Under the pieces are notes generated by a model. That model saw only the letters and a program-made list of their open reading frames with translations, made no database searches and was not told the DNA's origin. Position numbers and translations under genes: made by a program. DNA of 64,000 nucleotides. It comes from Desulfobacteraceae bacterium (GTDB lineage Bacteria > Desulfobacterota > Desulfobacteria > Desulfobacterales > Desulfobacteraceae). The DNA lies in assembly GCA_016744295.1 (NCBI GenBank), contig JADGEQ010000012.1, positions 1 to 64,000 of the forward strand, written 5' to 3'. This document shows, one piece after another, positions 43,929 through 53,465 of the stretch. Numbering within the stretch: position 1 is the stretch's first letter; every line of letters begins with the position of its first letter.

Positions 43929-45290
43929 TCATTTTTCTCTTTGACCTTCTTTTCTTGGATCTTCTTCTATTGGATCTGTGCACAGACCGATCAGCTTGTC
44001 CAAATTTTTCTCACGGTCAAAATGCATGACCATCTTTTTAAGGGCAATTGCATTTGATTTGCCCAGAACAGGGGAAACCAACCATAAAAATTTATCTTCA
44101 AGTTCCTGGTCTGTGGGAAGTGTGGTGCTAAGGTCCCACCGTGCAGACATCACACCGGAAGAAAATAGTTGTTTGGTAGCAGTGGTGATTTCAACTTCTG
44201 ATTCAGCCTTCTTTGGAAATTTTTCTTGAAACCTTTCCTGGGCAACAATGGTTATTTTATCCATTATTTTTTGGATATCCTTGTCAAAGAGCCTTGGTGC
44301 AAGTACCTGTCGTGGACCCACTTGTTTGTCCAGCAATGCTGCTGCAATGGGAAATGCGATATTATACTGGGCTTCTTCGGTATTTTTAGGATAATCACAG
44401 CTTAATGCGGCAGACTCCTTAAAGGTGAACACCCGGATCCTTTTAATAGTGTCGATATCAAGGGTGTTTTCAGCCATGATTTTCAGGGCGCCATCCACCC
44501 CGGGCTGGGCCCACCGGCAGCAAGAGTAGGGTTTAAAATACAGATTCATCATTTCATAGGAATGGCCCAGAGAATTAATCCACTCTATTTTCGGTGAATC
44601 GTCAAAAATCGGATTGATCCCGGTAAAACCATCCCTTGCCATCAAAGCGGACATGACGGCCACCATACACCCCCAGCCGATACTGTCTTTTCCCATACCG
44701 GGCACTTCAATGCACTTCATCATGGGCGCTATGGGGGCATGATATTCCGCAGCCCCCAGGGCATTCAAAAGTTTTTCCGGGGACAGGCCCAGAAGTTTTC
44801 CCGCCACAGCCGCCCCCCCTATGGCCCCCCAGCTGCCTGAAGAATGGTAGGTTTCGTAGGTTGAATGCCGGATCAGCCCCGCACGAATTCCCACCTCATA
44901 TCCCACCACCAGAGCAGTTAAAAATTTTTCCCCGGTAACTTCTGCCATTTCGCCTAGGGCCAGTGCAACGGGCAGCACACAGGCACCCGGGTGGCCCATT
45001 GTAGGCCTGTAACCGTCATCAATATCCAGTGCATTGTTGGCAAACCCGTTGACCAGAGCCGCACCGGAAGCCGATAATTTGGTCCCCCTGACCAGTATGC
45101 TGGCGTCATTGCCGCCAAACTGGGCCGCGGCAAAACACCGCATCAGGTCTCCCACAGGGGTTCTATGCCCGGCAATCAGGGCACCCAGGGTATCTAAAAA
45201 ACACCGTTTTGATTGATGCCTCACCTTTTCGGGTAATTGAGACCAATCCGCTTTTACTATGAAATTTATGAGACGATCATTGTTTTCCAT
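43929..45290 (-). CDS. MmgE/PrpD-family protein
   Basis: A 453-aa protein of the 2-methylcitrate dehydratase/MmgE fold. The motifs are CFLDTLGALIAGHRTP, NGFANNALDIDDGYRPTMGHPGACVLPVALALGE and SGSWGAIGGAAVAGKLLGLSPE. The family covers dehydratases and isomerases (PrpD, cis-aconitate decarboxylase), and the true substrate here is not clear. It sits 17 bp after the corrinoid-protein gene and 35 bp before the giant SIS gene, inside a quaternary-amine demethylation operon, which is not a usual PrpD context. Start ATG 45290 has AGGAGAAGAGGG upstream. Confidence 0.85.
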   Translation of the reverse strand: MENNDRLINFIVKADWSQLPEKVRHQSKRCFLDTLGALIAGHRTPVGDLMRCFAAAQFGGNDASILVRGTKLSASGAALVNGFANNALDIDDGYRPTMGHPGACVLPVALALGEMAEVTGEKFLTALVVGYEVGIRAGLIRHSTYETYHSSGSWGAIGGAAVAGKLLGLSPEKLLNALGAAEYHAPIAPMMKCIEVPGMGKDSIGWGCMVAVMSALMARDGFTGINPIFDDSPKIEWINSLGHSYEMMNLYFKPYSCCRWAQPGVDGALKIMAENTLDIDTIKRIRVFTFKESAALSCDYPKNTEEAQYNIAFPIAAALLDKQVGPRQVLAPRLFDKDIQKIMDKITIVAQERFQEKFPKKAESEVEITTATKQLFSSGVMSARWDLSTTLPTDQELEDKFLWLVSPVLGKSNAIALKKMVMHFDREKNLDKLIGLCTDPIEEDPRKEGQREK

Positions 45291-45307
45291 GAACCCTCTT
45301 CTCCTGT

Positions 45308-45940
45308 TCAGGCCGCCAGGCTTTTTGCCAGTTTTGAAGCAGCCCCTGCATCAGCAGCAAATCCGTCAGCCCCAATTTCATCGGCAAATGCCTGGGTTAC
45401 AGGGGCACCGCCCACCAGAATTTTAACCTGATCCCGCAGACCGCTTTCCACAATTGCATCCACGGTCTGTTTCATCATGGGCATGGTGGTGGTCAACAGC
45501 GCCGACAGGCAGACAATCCGGGCCTTTTTTTCCTTGATCTGGGTCACAAAATTTTCCGGAGCGATATCCACACCAAGGTTGTGAACCTCCATGCCTGCGC
45601 TCTCCATCATCATGGCCACCAGATTTTTTCCGATGTCATGTAGATCTCCTTTGACCGTGCCGATGAGAACGGTGGCACCGGTGACGGACTCTCCTTCTCC
45701 CAACAGGGGTTTCAGGACGGCCACGCACTCTCCCATGGCCTTGGCAGCCATGAGAACTTCAGGGATAAACATATCACCGTTTTCCATTTTTTCACCCACA
45801 ATATCCATGCCGGCGATGAGGCCATTGTTAAGGATATCGCTGGCGGGTGTGCCTTCTGCAACGGCAGTATTCACAAGTTGTGTCACTCGGGCTGTATCAC
45901 AGGCGACCAGGGCCTCTATCATTGAATTAAAATCAGTCAT
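45308..45940 (-). CDS. Corrinoid (B12-binding) methyl-carrier protein, MtbC/MttC-like
   Basis: A 210-aa methylcobamide carrier. The N-terminal four-helix cap (MIEALVACDTARVTQLVNTAV ... IAGMDIVGEKMENGDMFIPEVLMAAKAM) is followed by the Rossmann-like B12 domain. The lower axial histidine motif DxHxxG is present (GDLHDIGKNLV), then ILVGGAPVTQAFADEIGADGFAADA. It accepts the methyl group from the MttB-family protein encoded 64 bp upstream and passes it to a second methyltransferase, ultimately to tetrahydrofolate in bacteria. Start ATG 45940 has AAGAAGGAAC upstream. Confidence 0.95.
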   Translation of the reverse strand: MTDFNSMIEALVACDTARVTQLVNTAVAEGTPASDILNNGLIAGMDIVGEKMENGDMFIPEVLMAAKAMGECVAVLKPLLGEGESVTGATVLIGTVKGDLHDIGKNLVAMMMESAGMEVHNLGVDIAPENFVTQIKEKKARIVCLSALLTTTMPMMKQTVDAIVESGLRDQVKILVGGAPVTQAFADEIGADGFAADAGAASKLAKSLAA

Positions 45941-46004
45941 GAAGTTGTTCCTTCTTTTAATTGTATCTTACCATATAATTGAATTATCTGTTTTTTTACC
46001 AACA

Positions 46005-47456
46005 CTATAACAATATGTTAAATCTTTCTTTTATCGCCTTGTCAACCTCTTCGGGTATGCAAGACAAACGCGGCGTTTCAAGCATTTTTTTTGCAATACC
46101 GAGTGCCCTTTGACGGGTATCAAGGCTGCCATCTTTGACCCATTTTTCCCGGCTTTTCCTGTCGGTAACCCCATTGCCGTCATAATATTCTTTTCTCATA
46201 TGGGCCATGGTATGGTCCGATGTCATGAAATTGCCGCCAGGACCCACGGCATCAATCACTTCCAGTGCCAGGTGCTCGGCATCCACATCAATTCCCTTGA
46301 GAACCTTGCAGCAGTTTCCGATGATTTCATCATCAATGACAAACTGCTCATGGGCAATGGTGAGCATGGATTCAAGCATGCCGGCACTATGATGGATATA
46401 ATTAGAGCCCCCCATGGAAGCAAGTACTGCGGTCAAGGCTTTTTCATACCCGGCCTGGGCATCCGGAACCTTGGAATCGGTGAGTCCGGATGAATTGTAA
46501 TTGGGTACTTTTATATGTTGTGCCAATTGGTGGATGGCAGCATTCATCATGCCGCATTCCACGGCACCGCCTGAGTACCCCATGGTTTTAAGATTTGCCA
46601 TGCCCGGAATCCCACCGTAAAGCAAAGGCGCACCTGGGTTGGTCAGTTGGCAGATGGTGATACCGGCAAGCTGTTCTGCATGGATCTGGGCCAGGGTACC
46701 GGCCATGGTCAGCGGGGATGTCGATCCGGCCATGGGCGCGCATGAAAGTGCAACCGGGATGCGGTTGCGGTTTGCTTCCTGCATGATAAGCGTGGACTGG
46801 GTGCACAATTTTAGCGGACTGATGGCAAAGGAAGTAATGACGGAGATAAAGGGTCTTTCCTGGAGTTTTGCAAGACTGCCGGCAATCATGGACCCCATTT
46901 CAATGACATTGTGAAGCCCTTGTTCATCATTCACGCCAGACATCACATGTTTGGAAGATCCGGAAAGACAGGTGTAAAACATATTAATATCATAATCTGC
47001 TTTTTCAATGTCCGTTGGAATACAGGGACGAACCAGAAAATGGATGTTATCCAGCTGATCCACAAGCCGTGATACATCATAGAGATCCTTGAGGGTTGTG
47101 GACCTGACCAACCCTGTTTCCGGATCCAGAATTTTGATGGCTGCCCCCCCGGTCCCAAGATGAACACGGTTTTCTGTCAAATGAAGATCATTTTTGGGAT
47201 CCTGACCGCAAAGGATAACCTCTTCAGGTGCTTTTGCCACCTGTTCTATAATCATACCCCTTGGAAATCTGATATTTTTTTTATCTTTGTCTATGGTCGC
47301 ACCGTTGTCTCCAAGCATTTGAACGGTATCTTCAAGCCCTAGTTCATAGGTAATCCCTGTTTTTTCAAGAATCTCTAGAGATGCTTGATGAACTATTTCT
47401 ATTTGTTCCGGTGACAGGGGACGATATTGTCCGCCCTGTAAGCCCATTAAATTCAT
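46005..47456 (-). CDS. MttB-family (non-pyrrolysine) quaternary-amine methyltransferase
   Basis: A 483-aa protein of the trimethylamine:corrinoid methyltransferase superfamily, with TIM-barrel features such as HLGTGGAAIKILDPETG, GGIPGMANLKTMGYSGGAVE and LALEVIDAVGPGGNFMTSDHT. The frame is open throughout, with no internal TAG at the pyrrolysine site, so it belongs to the non-Pyl group that includes glycine-betaine (MtgB), proline-betaine and carnitine demethylases. The terminal stop is TAG, but a TAA follows two codons later, so readthrough is irrelevant. The nearby glycine-betaine-type transporter supports a quaternary-amine substrate. Start ATG 47456 has CAAGGAGATT upstream. Confidence 0.92.
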   Translation of the reverse strand: MNLMGLQGGQYRPLSPEQIEIVHQASLEILEKTGITYELGLEDTVQMLGDNGATIDKDKKNIRFPRGMIIEQVAKAPEEVILCGQDPKNDLHLTENRVHLGTGGAAIKILDPETGLVRSTTLKDLYDVSRLVDQLDNIHFLVRPCIPTDIEKADYDINMFYTCLSGSSKHVMSGVNDEQGLHNVIEMGSMIAGSLAKLQERPFISVITSFAISPLKLCTQSTLIMQEANRNRIPVALSCAPMAGSTSPLTMAGTLAQIHAEQLAGITICQLTNPGAPLLYGGIPGMANLKTMGYSGGAVECGMMNAAIHQLAQHIKVPNYNSSGLTDSKVPDAQAGYEKALTAVLASMGGSNYIHHSAGMLESMLTIAHEQFVIDDEIIGNCCKVLKGIDVDAEHLALEVIDAVGPGGNFMTSDHTMAHMRKEYYDGNGVTDRKSREKWVKDGSLDTRQRALGIAKKMLETPRLSCIPEEVDKAIKERFNILL

Positions 47457-47576
47457 GACAATCTCCTTGTTAAATTATTTTTTTATTCTCCTAAAAGTTC
47501 CAAAATAATTTCCAGGCGAACTAACAACTTTGGCTGAATTTTATTTTGCTTCAAGGGTTAAATGACATGGCCTTAA

Positions 47577-47873
47577 TTGTCTGTCAAGCAAAATGTAACA
47601 AAACTTATCAAAGATAATAACATGCCTATATATTGCTGGATCATGTTGACTTATGTTTCTCAAACTCATATTATTAAACACGTGCGAATACGTGTCATCA
47701 GCGATAAAGTAGTGGCCTCCTTTTTGAACACCGGATCAAGCACCCCGATCCTTCAAGGAATTGAACTCGTCCTTACCTGGGAAGAGCTACCGGTTTTTTA
47801 CATGAAATTTATGGTGTCTACTTTGAATGTACCGCTTTATGATGTGCTTGGCAACCATGATAAACAACTTTAA
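47577..47873 (+). pseudogene. Degenerate N-terminal fragment of a calcineurin-like metallophosphoesterase
   Basis: Residues from about 40 (RVISDKVV ... GIELVLTWEELPVFYMKFMVSTLNVPLYDVLGNHD) follow the order of a metallophosphoesterase N-terminus, ending at the GNHD motif. The first metal motif (DxH) reads DKV and the expected GDLP reads EELP, so metal binding is lost. The coding text stops right after GNHD (47873), where about two thirds of the usual protein is absent. The upstream start is uncertain. It lies just before the ParB-like-motif gene on the same strand. Confidence 0.5.
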
Positions 47874-47928
47874 AAACGGCATGACGAACCAACAAGGGTC
47901 CATAGAGGATTTAAAGCCTTAAAAAGGT

Positions 47929-48966
47929 TTGACAAGAAATATAAGCCCACGTATCATTTCAAAACAAAAAATAGAAAGGTTATTTTCATTCCACGCAAAT
48001 AGTGGACACCAACCATTACCGGATTTTGGATGTATAAATATGGACCTTTTTGACGATACCCCGAATAAAGAGGTGACATCAAAATATAAATCAGATATTG
48101 CTTTTTCAAAGGCGATATCAAGAGCGTTTACCCAAGAGCTCAAAGATCTTTTGCTGAGAAGATCCAAACACCTCCTTCCCTTTGACGAAATCAAAGAGAA
48201 ACTCGACCTCTGGTATGGGAAGGATATCGGGCTTGTGTCAGTGCCGCTGGGATCAATCGTAGGCAGTCAGGGGCGTTATCGAAATTTCACACGTCATTTT
48301 CTCCCTTTGGACGAAAATTTAAGGGATCGCTGGAAACAGATTGATTCTGCTGTTGAATCCGGAAAGGATCTGCCGCCTGTTGAGCTTTACAAAGTGTGTA
48401 ATGCCTATTTTGTTAAGGATGGCCACCACCGGGTATCAGTGGCCAAGGCAAAAAAAAAGCGTTCCATTGAGGCAACGGTATTTGAATATAATTGTGACCT
48501 TTCCCTTGACGACAAAACAGACCTTGAACAGGTTGCAATTCTTGAAACATACCACTTGTTTTTAAAAAACACAGGGCTGAAGAAGACACGGAGTCCTGAT
48601 CTTCACCTGACGGTTCTGGGCGGGTATCCTATTCTCATGGAACACATACAGCGACACAGGTTTTACCTGATGGGGGAAAAAAAAATGGAGGTCGACATTG
48701 AAGCGGCAGCCATATCATGGTTCGACAATATTTACACCCCCATGGTGGTCCTGATCAACAAAAACGGTATTATGGAAAAATTCCCCCACAGGACAAAAAC
48801 AGATTTTTACATCTGGATTTCAAAATATAAAAACAGATTGTTCCAGGATGTTCTTGAATTGGATGAAACAAAAGACATGGTTGACAGCTACTCAAAGATT
48901 TTTTCCTCTCCCCTAAGAAAGGTCTTGGGAAAATTCAGAAAATTCTTTGGCCTTGTAAAGTATTGA
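47929..48966 (+). CDS. Conserved hypothetical with ParB-like DGHHR motif
   Basis: Up to 345 aa from TTG 47929; ATG 48040 (residue 38) is an alternative start and neither has a well-placed ribosome site. The central part (VGSQGRYRNFTRHFLPLDE ... PPVELYKVCNAYFVKDGHHRVSVAKAK) is similar to the ParB/sulfiredoxin-like nucleotide-binding domain, whose signature is the xDGHHR segment. No helix-turn-helix of a ParB partition protein is visible. The C-terminal 150 residues are unassigned. It is monocistronic, convergent with the betaine-binding protein gene, and separated from it by a strong hairpin. Confidence 0.7.
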   Translation: MTRNISPRIISKQKIERLFSFHANSGHQPLPDFGCINMDLFDDTPNKEVTSKYKSDIAFSKAISRAFTQELKDLLLRRSKHLLPFDEIKEKLDLWYGKDIGLVSVPLGSIVGSQGRYRNFTRHFLPLDENLRDRWKQIDSAVESGKDLPPVELYKVCNAYFVKDGHHRVSVAKAKKKRSIEATVFEYNCDLSLDDKTDLEQVAILETYHLFLKNTGLKKTRSPDLHLTVLGGYPILMEHIQRHRFYLMGEKKMEVDIEAAAISWFDNIYTPMVVLINKNGIMEKFPHRTKTDFYIWISKYKNRLFQDVLELDETKDMVDSYSKIFSSPLRKVLGKFRKFFGLVKY

Positions 48967-49001
48967 ATCGGGAAAAGTATTGAATCTGAGAATTAACTAT
49001 A

Positions 49002-49035
49002 TTTAAATGCCCGGGTGATGGCCCGGGCATTTAAA
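49002..49035. terminator. Bidirectional terminator between convergent genes
   Basis: A perfect 14-bp stem (TTTAAATGCCCGGG / CCCGGGCATTTAAA, loop TGATGG) with T-rich and A-rich outer flanks. It lies between the ParB-like-motif gene (+) and the betaine-binding protein gene (-). Confidence 0.85.
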
Positions 49036-49044
49036 AAAGCGGGA

Positions 49045-49965
49045 TTATTTTTGTTTTTTAATGATAAGCCCAACACCTGTAAGCCAGCTTTTGGCAACGG
49101 CTTCTGGCTTTTCGCCCTTTACGTTCACCCTATAATTGAGTCGTGTCATGGTGGCCGTGTCAAGGGAGGCGCCAATTTCGTTTAAAACAAATTTAACGTC
49201 CGGATATTGTTCAAGAACCTCTGCCCTGATTACCGGTGCGGGATTGTAGATGGGAAAATAGCTTTTATCATCATCAAGAACAGTCAGTTTATAATCCTGA
49301 ATTTCACCATCAGTGGCAAATGCCATTCCACAAAGGGCCTGGCCATCCCTGACCGCTTTTTTTGCAAGGGGGGTTTTCATTTTTAAAACATTTGAATCTG
49401 GAATATCCTGTCCGAATTCAAGACCATAGTGTCCCATCATACCCTTAAATCCATCCGCTCTGGAATAAAACTCTGCATTGGTGGAAACGCTCATTTTTCC
49501 GGGATTCTTTTTCGTCCATTCAGCCCATTCCGACAGGGAGCCTATTCCCAGTTCATCCGCCTTAGCGGCTCGCATGATAATGGCATAGGTGTTGTTGAAT
49601 TTTGCCGGTGCAAGCCATACAAGCCCTTTTTTTGCATCCTCTGCTTTTACCCGGGCAAAGAGCTCAACTGCATCACGGATGATTTCTGTTTTCTTGAACA
49701 ATGAAAGCCATGCAGTTCCCGTATACTCCATATAGACATCAATCTGTCCCTGTTCTAAGGCTTCTCGATTCACGTTCGTCCCACCAAGACTTGTACGGTC
49801 TTCAACAGGGATTCCCCTGTCTTTTAACAAACTGACCATGATTTTACCCAGGATCACCTGCTCGGTAAAAGCTTTGGATGCAACTTTGACAGGTGTTTTT
49901 GCAACAGCTGACATGGGAAGCAGAATAAAGGTAAATGCCGCCAGTAAAAGAACCAGTTTTTTCAT
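49045..49965 (-). CDS. Glycine betaine/choline-type ABC substrate-binding protein
   Basis: A 306-aa OpuAC/ProX-family receptor from ATG 49965 (TCTGGGGGATTT upstream). A signal peptide covers residues 1-22 (LVLLLAAFTFILLPMSAVA). The first lobe starts KVASKAFTEQVILGKIMVSLL, typical of the OpuCC/OsmF group that binds betaines or choline, and TSLGGTNVNREALEQGQIDVYMEYTGTAW is the family ligand-pocket region. It is the last gene of a four-gene ABC operon. Which betaine it binds is not determined; the MttB-family gene nearby suggests a methylated amine used as carbon or energy source. Confidence 0.92.
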   Translation of the reverse strand: MKKLVLLLAAFTFILLPMSAVAKTPVKVASKAFTEQVILGKIMVSLLKDRGIPVEDRTSLGGTNVNREALEQGQIDVYMEYTGTAWLSLFKKTEIIRDAVELFARVKAEDAKKGLVWLAPAKFNNTYAIIMRAAKADELGIGSLSEWAEWTKKNPGKMSVSTNAEFYSRADGFKGMMGHYGLEFGQDIPDSNVLKMKTPLAKKAVRDGQALCGMAFATDGEIQDYKLTVLDDDKSYFPIYNPAPVIRAEVLEQYPDVKFVLNEIGASLDTATMTRLNYRVNVKGEKPEAVAKSWLTGVGLIIKKQK

Positions 49966-50073
49966 GATAAATCCCCCAGAAAAATAAAAATTAATATTTA
50001 TTGTTACAGACAAAATGGCCGCAACAGGATATGGCCGGAGTTTTTATTGATTTACCTCCGGCCTCTTAATGGT

Positions 50074-50835
50074 TTAAGCTATTTTGGTTTCAGTCTGGAC
50101 CCCTCTTGAAATAAGAAGCTTTTCAGAAAGGCTCAGGCAATAATCAAACAGCATGGCAATAAGGGCCACCGGCAAGGCACCTGCCATCATAATACCCATG
50201 TCGACCAGGGCAATACCGGTGAATATCCAAAAACCCAACCCCCCGCCGCCGATGAGAAATGCCAGGGGGGCGGTTCCCACAATGATAGCGGTGGCGGTTC
50301 TGATACCGCCTACAATCACGGGCAAGGCATTGGGAAGCTCAATCTGAAACAAAATCTGCCCTTTGGTCATCCCCATTCCTGTGGCAGCTTCTATGACATC
50401 TTTACTCACCGCATCAATCCCGGCGTAGGTATTCCTGACAATGGGGGCGACAGCGTGTAAAAACAATGCAATCAGCGCCGGTGTCATGCCGATACCCGAA
50501 AGACCGATGAGGGGCAAAAACCCATAGGCCAGCGCAAGCACAGCTAGGGACGGGACGGACTGCCATACATTTACCACGGTCATAATGGTTGAAGATGCCT
50601 TTTTCATGTTCTTTCTTGTCATCACGGTCCCAAGGGTTACCCCCACAAAAACGGCACAGACCATGGAAAGAATAACCAGGATAAAGTGTTCAACAATCAA
50701 CCTGAAAAACTCCGGGACATTTTTAATGGTGTAGTCCCAGGCCCCGTAATAGGTATAAAGCCATGCAATAAAAAAAATCGTTAGAAAGATGGGTGCTATT
50801 TTTTTAACCAGCTGAAACCAGATTCGTAAGGTCAT
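50074..50835 (-). CDS. Betaine-type ABC permease (single domain)
   Basis: A 253-aa membrane protein with about six membrane segments and the BPD_transp_1 EAA loop (VIEAATGMGMTKGQILFQIELPNALPVIVGGIRTA). It is of ProW/OpuCB type. Start ATG 50835 has AAAGGATAG upstream. It lies between the ATPase gene (20 bp) and the binding-protein gene. Confidence 0.92.
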   Translation of the reverse strand: MTLRIWFQLVKKIAPIFLTIFFIAWLYTYYGAWDYTIKNVPEFFRLIVEHFILVILSMVCAVFVGVTLGTVMTRKNMKKASSTIMTVVNVWQSVPSLAVLALAYGFLPLIGLSGIGMTPALIALFLHAVAPIVRNTYAGIDAVSKDVIEAATGMGMTKGQILFQIELPNALPVIVGGIRTATAIIVGTAPLAFLIGGGGLGFWIFTGIALVDMGIMMAGALPVALIAMLFDYCLSLSEKLLISRGVQTETKIA

Positions 50836-50855
50836 GATTCTATCCTTTCCTTATT

Positions 50856-51965
50856 TTATCCCTTCAGGGTTTCTTTGATATCTTCCGTATGAAGCCAGCC
50901 AAGCACTTTTTTGGTGTCATCCACGACGACGAGAAATCCATAATCATGGGTGAAAATTTCAGACAACCCGTCCTTGAGACTGGCATGGGACATCAACCAT
51001 GCCTTTGTGGGTGAAACAGCATCTTTTACCCGACTTGCTTTATCAACGATGTCCTGCTTGTCAATAATTCCTGTGAGAGTCCCCTCGCCATTAACAACAA
51101 TCAGGTATCGCATCTTTTTTTTTGTAAACATATTTTGTGCAGTTTCAATGGTTTCATCCTGATGGATGGTGGGCGGGTTATCTTTCATTGCCCGTTTTAT
51201 CGTAAAGAGGTTGAGGCGTTTGAGTGTCCGATCCCCCCCCACAAAATCAGCAACAAAATCGTTTTTGGGATGGGTCAGTATCTCTTCCGGAGATGCGAAC
51301 TGGACCAGGTGCCCGTCTTTTAACAGGCAGATTTTATCTCCCATTTTAATGGCTTCGTTAATATCATGGGTGACAAATATAATGGTTTTTTTTATTTTTT
51401 CCTGCACCTTTAAAAATTCATTCTGCAAATGCTCTCTGTTAATGGGGTCAATGGCGCCAAATGGTTCATCCATGAGCATGATGGGAGGATCTCCGGCCAT
51501 GCCTCTGGCAACACCGATGCGCTGCTGTTGACCGCCGGAAAGTTCTTTTGGATACCGGTCCCGGAATTCATCCGGGTCAAGATTGACAATCTCAAGCAAG
51601 CGCTGGACTTTTTCATCAATTTTTGCCCTATCCCATTTTAACAGCTTGGGAATAATGGCAATATTCTCGCCAATGGTCATATTGGGAAACAGTCCAATGT
51701 TTTGAATCACATATCCGATGCTTCTTCGCAGCTCAATGGTATTGAGCCGGGAGATATCTTTACCGTCGATAATAATCTTTCCGCTGGTGATGGATATCAA
51801 ACGGTTGATCATTTTCATCGCAGTGGTTTTGCCACATCCTGAAGGCCCGACCACCGTACAGATCTCACCTTCTTCCAAATCAAAGGAGAGTTCATTGACA
51901 GCCTTGATATGCCCGGCTCCAGGATATATTTTTGTTACTTTCTGAAGGCTTAACATCGTTCCCAT
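50856..51965 (-). CDS. Betaine-type ABC ATPase with tandem CBS domains
   Basis: A 369-aa ATPase of ProV/OpuCA type. Walker A is VGPSGCGKTT, the Q-loop region is IGYVIQNIGLF, the signature is LSGGQQQRIGVARGMA, and Walker B is IMLMDEPFGAID. The C-terminal about 120 residues are two CBS motifs (DETIETAQNMFTKKKMRYLIVVN and SHASLKDGLSEIFTHDYGFLVVVD) that in this family sense ionic strength or nucleotides. Start ATG 51965 has CAGGAGAAACGT upstream. It energises both permeases in the operon. Confidence 0.95.
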   Translation of the reverse strand: MGTMLSLQKVTKIYPGAGHIKAVNELSFDLEEGEICTVVGPSGCGKTTAMKMINRLISITSGKIIIDGKDISRLNTIELRRSIGYVIQNIGLFPNMTIGENIAIIPKLLKWDRAKIDEKVQRLLEIVNLDPDEFRDRYPKELSGGQQQRIGVARGMAGDPPIMLMDEPFGAIDPINREHLQNEFLKVQEKIKKTIIFVTHDINEAIKMGDKICLLKDGHLVQFASPEEILTHPKNDFVADFVGGDRTLKRLNLFTIKRAMKDNPPTIHQDETIETAQNMFTKKKMRYLIVVNGEGTLTGIIDKQDIVDKASRVKDAVSPTKAWLMSHASLKDGLSEIFTHDYGFLVVVDDTKKVLGWLHTEDIKETLKG

Positions 51966-51980
51966 ACGTTTCTCCTGTTT

Positions 51981-53465
51981 CTATTCTGTTGCCTGTTTGA
52001 CCTTAAGACCTATCGGCGTTACCCATTCCTCTACTTTTGCCAAAAAGATATCCGCCACAATGGCCAGACAACTCATGGCAATGGCACCTGCAATAACCGA
52101 ATTATTGGTTGACATCTCAAGCCCCTCGCTTACAAAAAGCCCTAACCCGCCGGCACCGATGTATGCAGCAATGGCAGCAATGGCAATCCCCATAACCACA
52201 GCAGTTCTGACACCAGCCATAATAATGGGTGCAGATAAGGGAAGCTGCAATTTGATAAGCAACTGGAAGTATGTCATCCCCATACCTTTACCGGCCTCAA
52301 TGGTGGCCGGGTCCACATTTTTTAATGCAATATAGGTGTTCCTGATGATTGGAAGCAGGGAATACAGTGCCAGGGCAACGATTGCGGGAACAACCCCGAT
52401 CCCGATCCCGCTCACCGCATCCCATGCATTGTCAAGACTTGAAAGAATTGGCATCATAAATCCGAACATGGCAATGCTGGGTATGGTAATAAGAATGCTT
52501 GATATATAAAGAACAATTCCTGCAACTCCTGGATGACGGGTAATATAGACTCCCAAAGGGATACCTGTCGCAATGGCAATGATCAGGGCAATCCCCACAA
52601 TACGTATATGGGCGATCAGCTGAACAAGTGTTTCATTAAGGTTGTCTGCAAAAAACTTTAAAGGGCCGGATACAAAAAAAGGATGGATCAACGTTGAGTA
52701 AGCGATCAAAGAAAAACACAGGGCAAATATGACAATCCAGAAATCCTCAACAGAGCGGAAATTATATAGAATGGCGAATAGGACAAGCAATCCTGCAAGC
52801 GCCCATGTCATAAAAAATCCAAAGGTTTCTGCCAGTAAAAGGGGATCCAGATTGGCATAAAAGCTTTTTGACAGATCAAAAAGATAAAGAAAAATGGAGG
52901 TCAGCAGAAAAATGGTTAACAGATAATAAGATATTCTGCCAAGCGCTCCTTTTTTATAGAAATTTTGCAAATAGTATAAAAAGACCCCAAGAAAAACAGC
53001 AGCCGCCCCCCATTGAAAAAAAGATGACAGGGTTTGAAAAATGAAGATGAAAATGGCCACAAGGATACAGAGAATAAGAAATATGCCGGGAAATGGGGTT
53101 GTTTTAAGCTTGTCACCCAGATAAACCATTAAAAAAACAAGAAAAGAAAACAAAGGCACAATTAAAATCATTCTTAAAACATCATAGGATTCAAGAAAAT
53201 CCACCTCCAGATCCACTAGGTGCAAAAGCATGTTAAGCGGGGACAAAGGATTTTCCTGGGAAAGGAATTTACCCGGAAACCATGGCATAAAAAAAGAAAC
53301 AATCATTAAAACCGAAAATAGAAGAAATACCCTGTCAGTCCAACTCCAGCTGAAAATCGAGCGGAATTTCACAGCTGAAACAGATTTTGAGCAATGATGA
53401 CACCTGTTTGAATTTAAAGGCAATTCTTTTTTGCATTCAGGGCATATTGGTATTTCTATCATCAT
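51981..53465 (-). CDS. Betaine-type ABC permease with N-terminal zinc ribbon and extra membrane region
   Basis: A 494-aa protein from ATG 53465 (GGAGGTAAATTT upstream). Residues 1 to about 28 form a zinc ribbon (CPECKKELPLNSNRCHHC). About eight hydrophobic segments of no known family follow (residues 40-270). The last 220 residues are a standard ProW-type permease domain with EAA loop (TIEAGKGMGMTYFQLLIKLQLPLSAPIIMAGVRTA). The fusion more than doubles the usual permease length. First gene of the ABC operon, 325 bp from the divergent RpiR regulator. Confidence 0.85.
   Translation of the reverse strand: MMIEIPICPECKKELPLNSNRCHHCSKSVSAVKFRSIFSWSWTDRVFLLFSVLMIVSFFMPWFPGKFLSQENPLSPLNMLLHLVDLEVDFLESYDVLRMILIVPLFSFLVFLMVYLGDKLKTTPFPGIFLILCILVAIFIFIFQTLSSFFQWGAAAVFLGVFLYYLQNFYKKGALGRISYYLLTIFLLTSIFLYLFDLSKSFYANLDPLLLAETFGFFMTWALAGLLVLFAILYNFRSVEDFWIVIFALCFSLIAYSTLIHPFFVSGPLKFFADNLNETLVQLIAHIRIVGIALIIAIATGIPLGVYITRHPGVAGIVLYISSILITIPSIAMFGFMMPILSSLDNAWDAVSGIGIGVVPAIVALALYSLLPIIRNTYIALKNVDPATIEAGKGMGMTYFQLLIKLQLPLSAPIIMAGVRTAVVMGIAIAAIAAYIGAGGLGLFVSEGLEMSTNNSVIAGAIAMSCLAIVADIFLAKVEEWVTPIGLKVKQATE

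Noticed and set aside
46005..47456. Pyrrolysine (amber) codon in the MttB-family gene
   Set aside because: The frame has no internal TAG; the only TAG is the terminal stop and a TAA follows two codons later.
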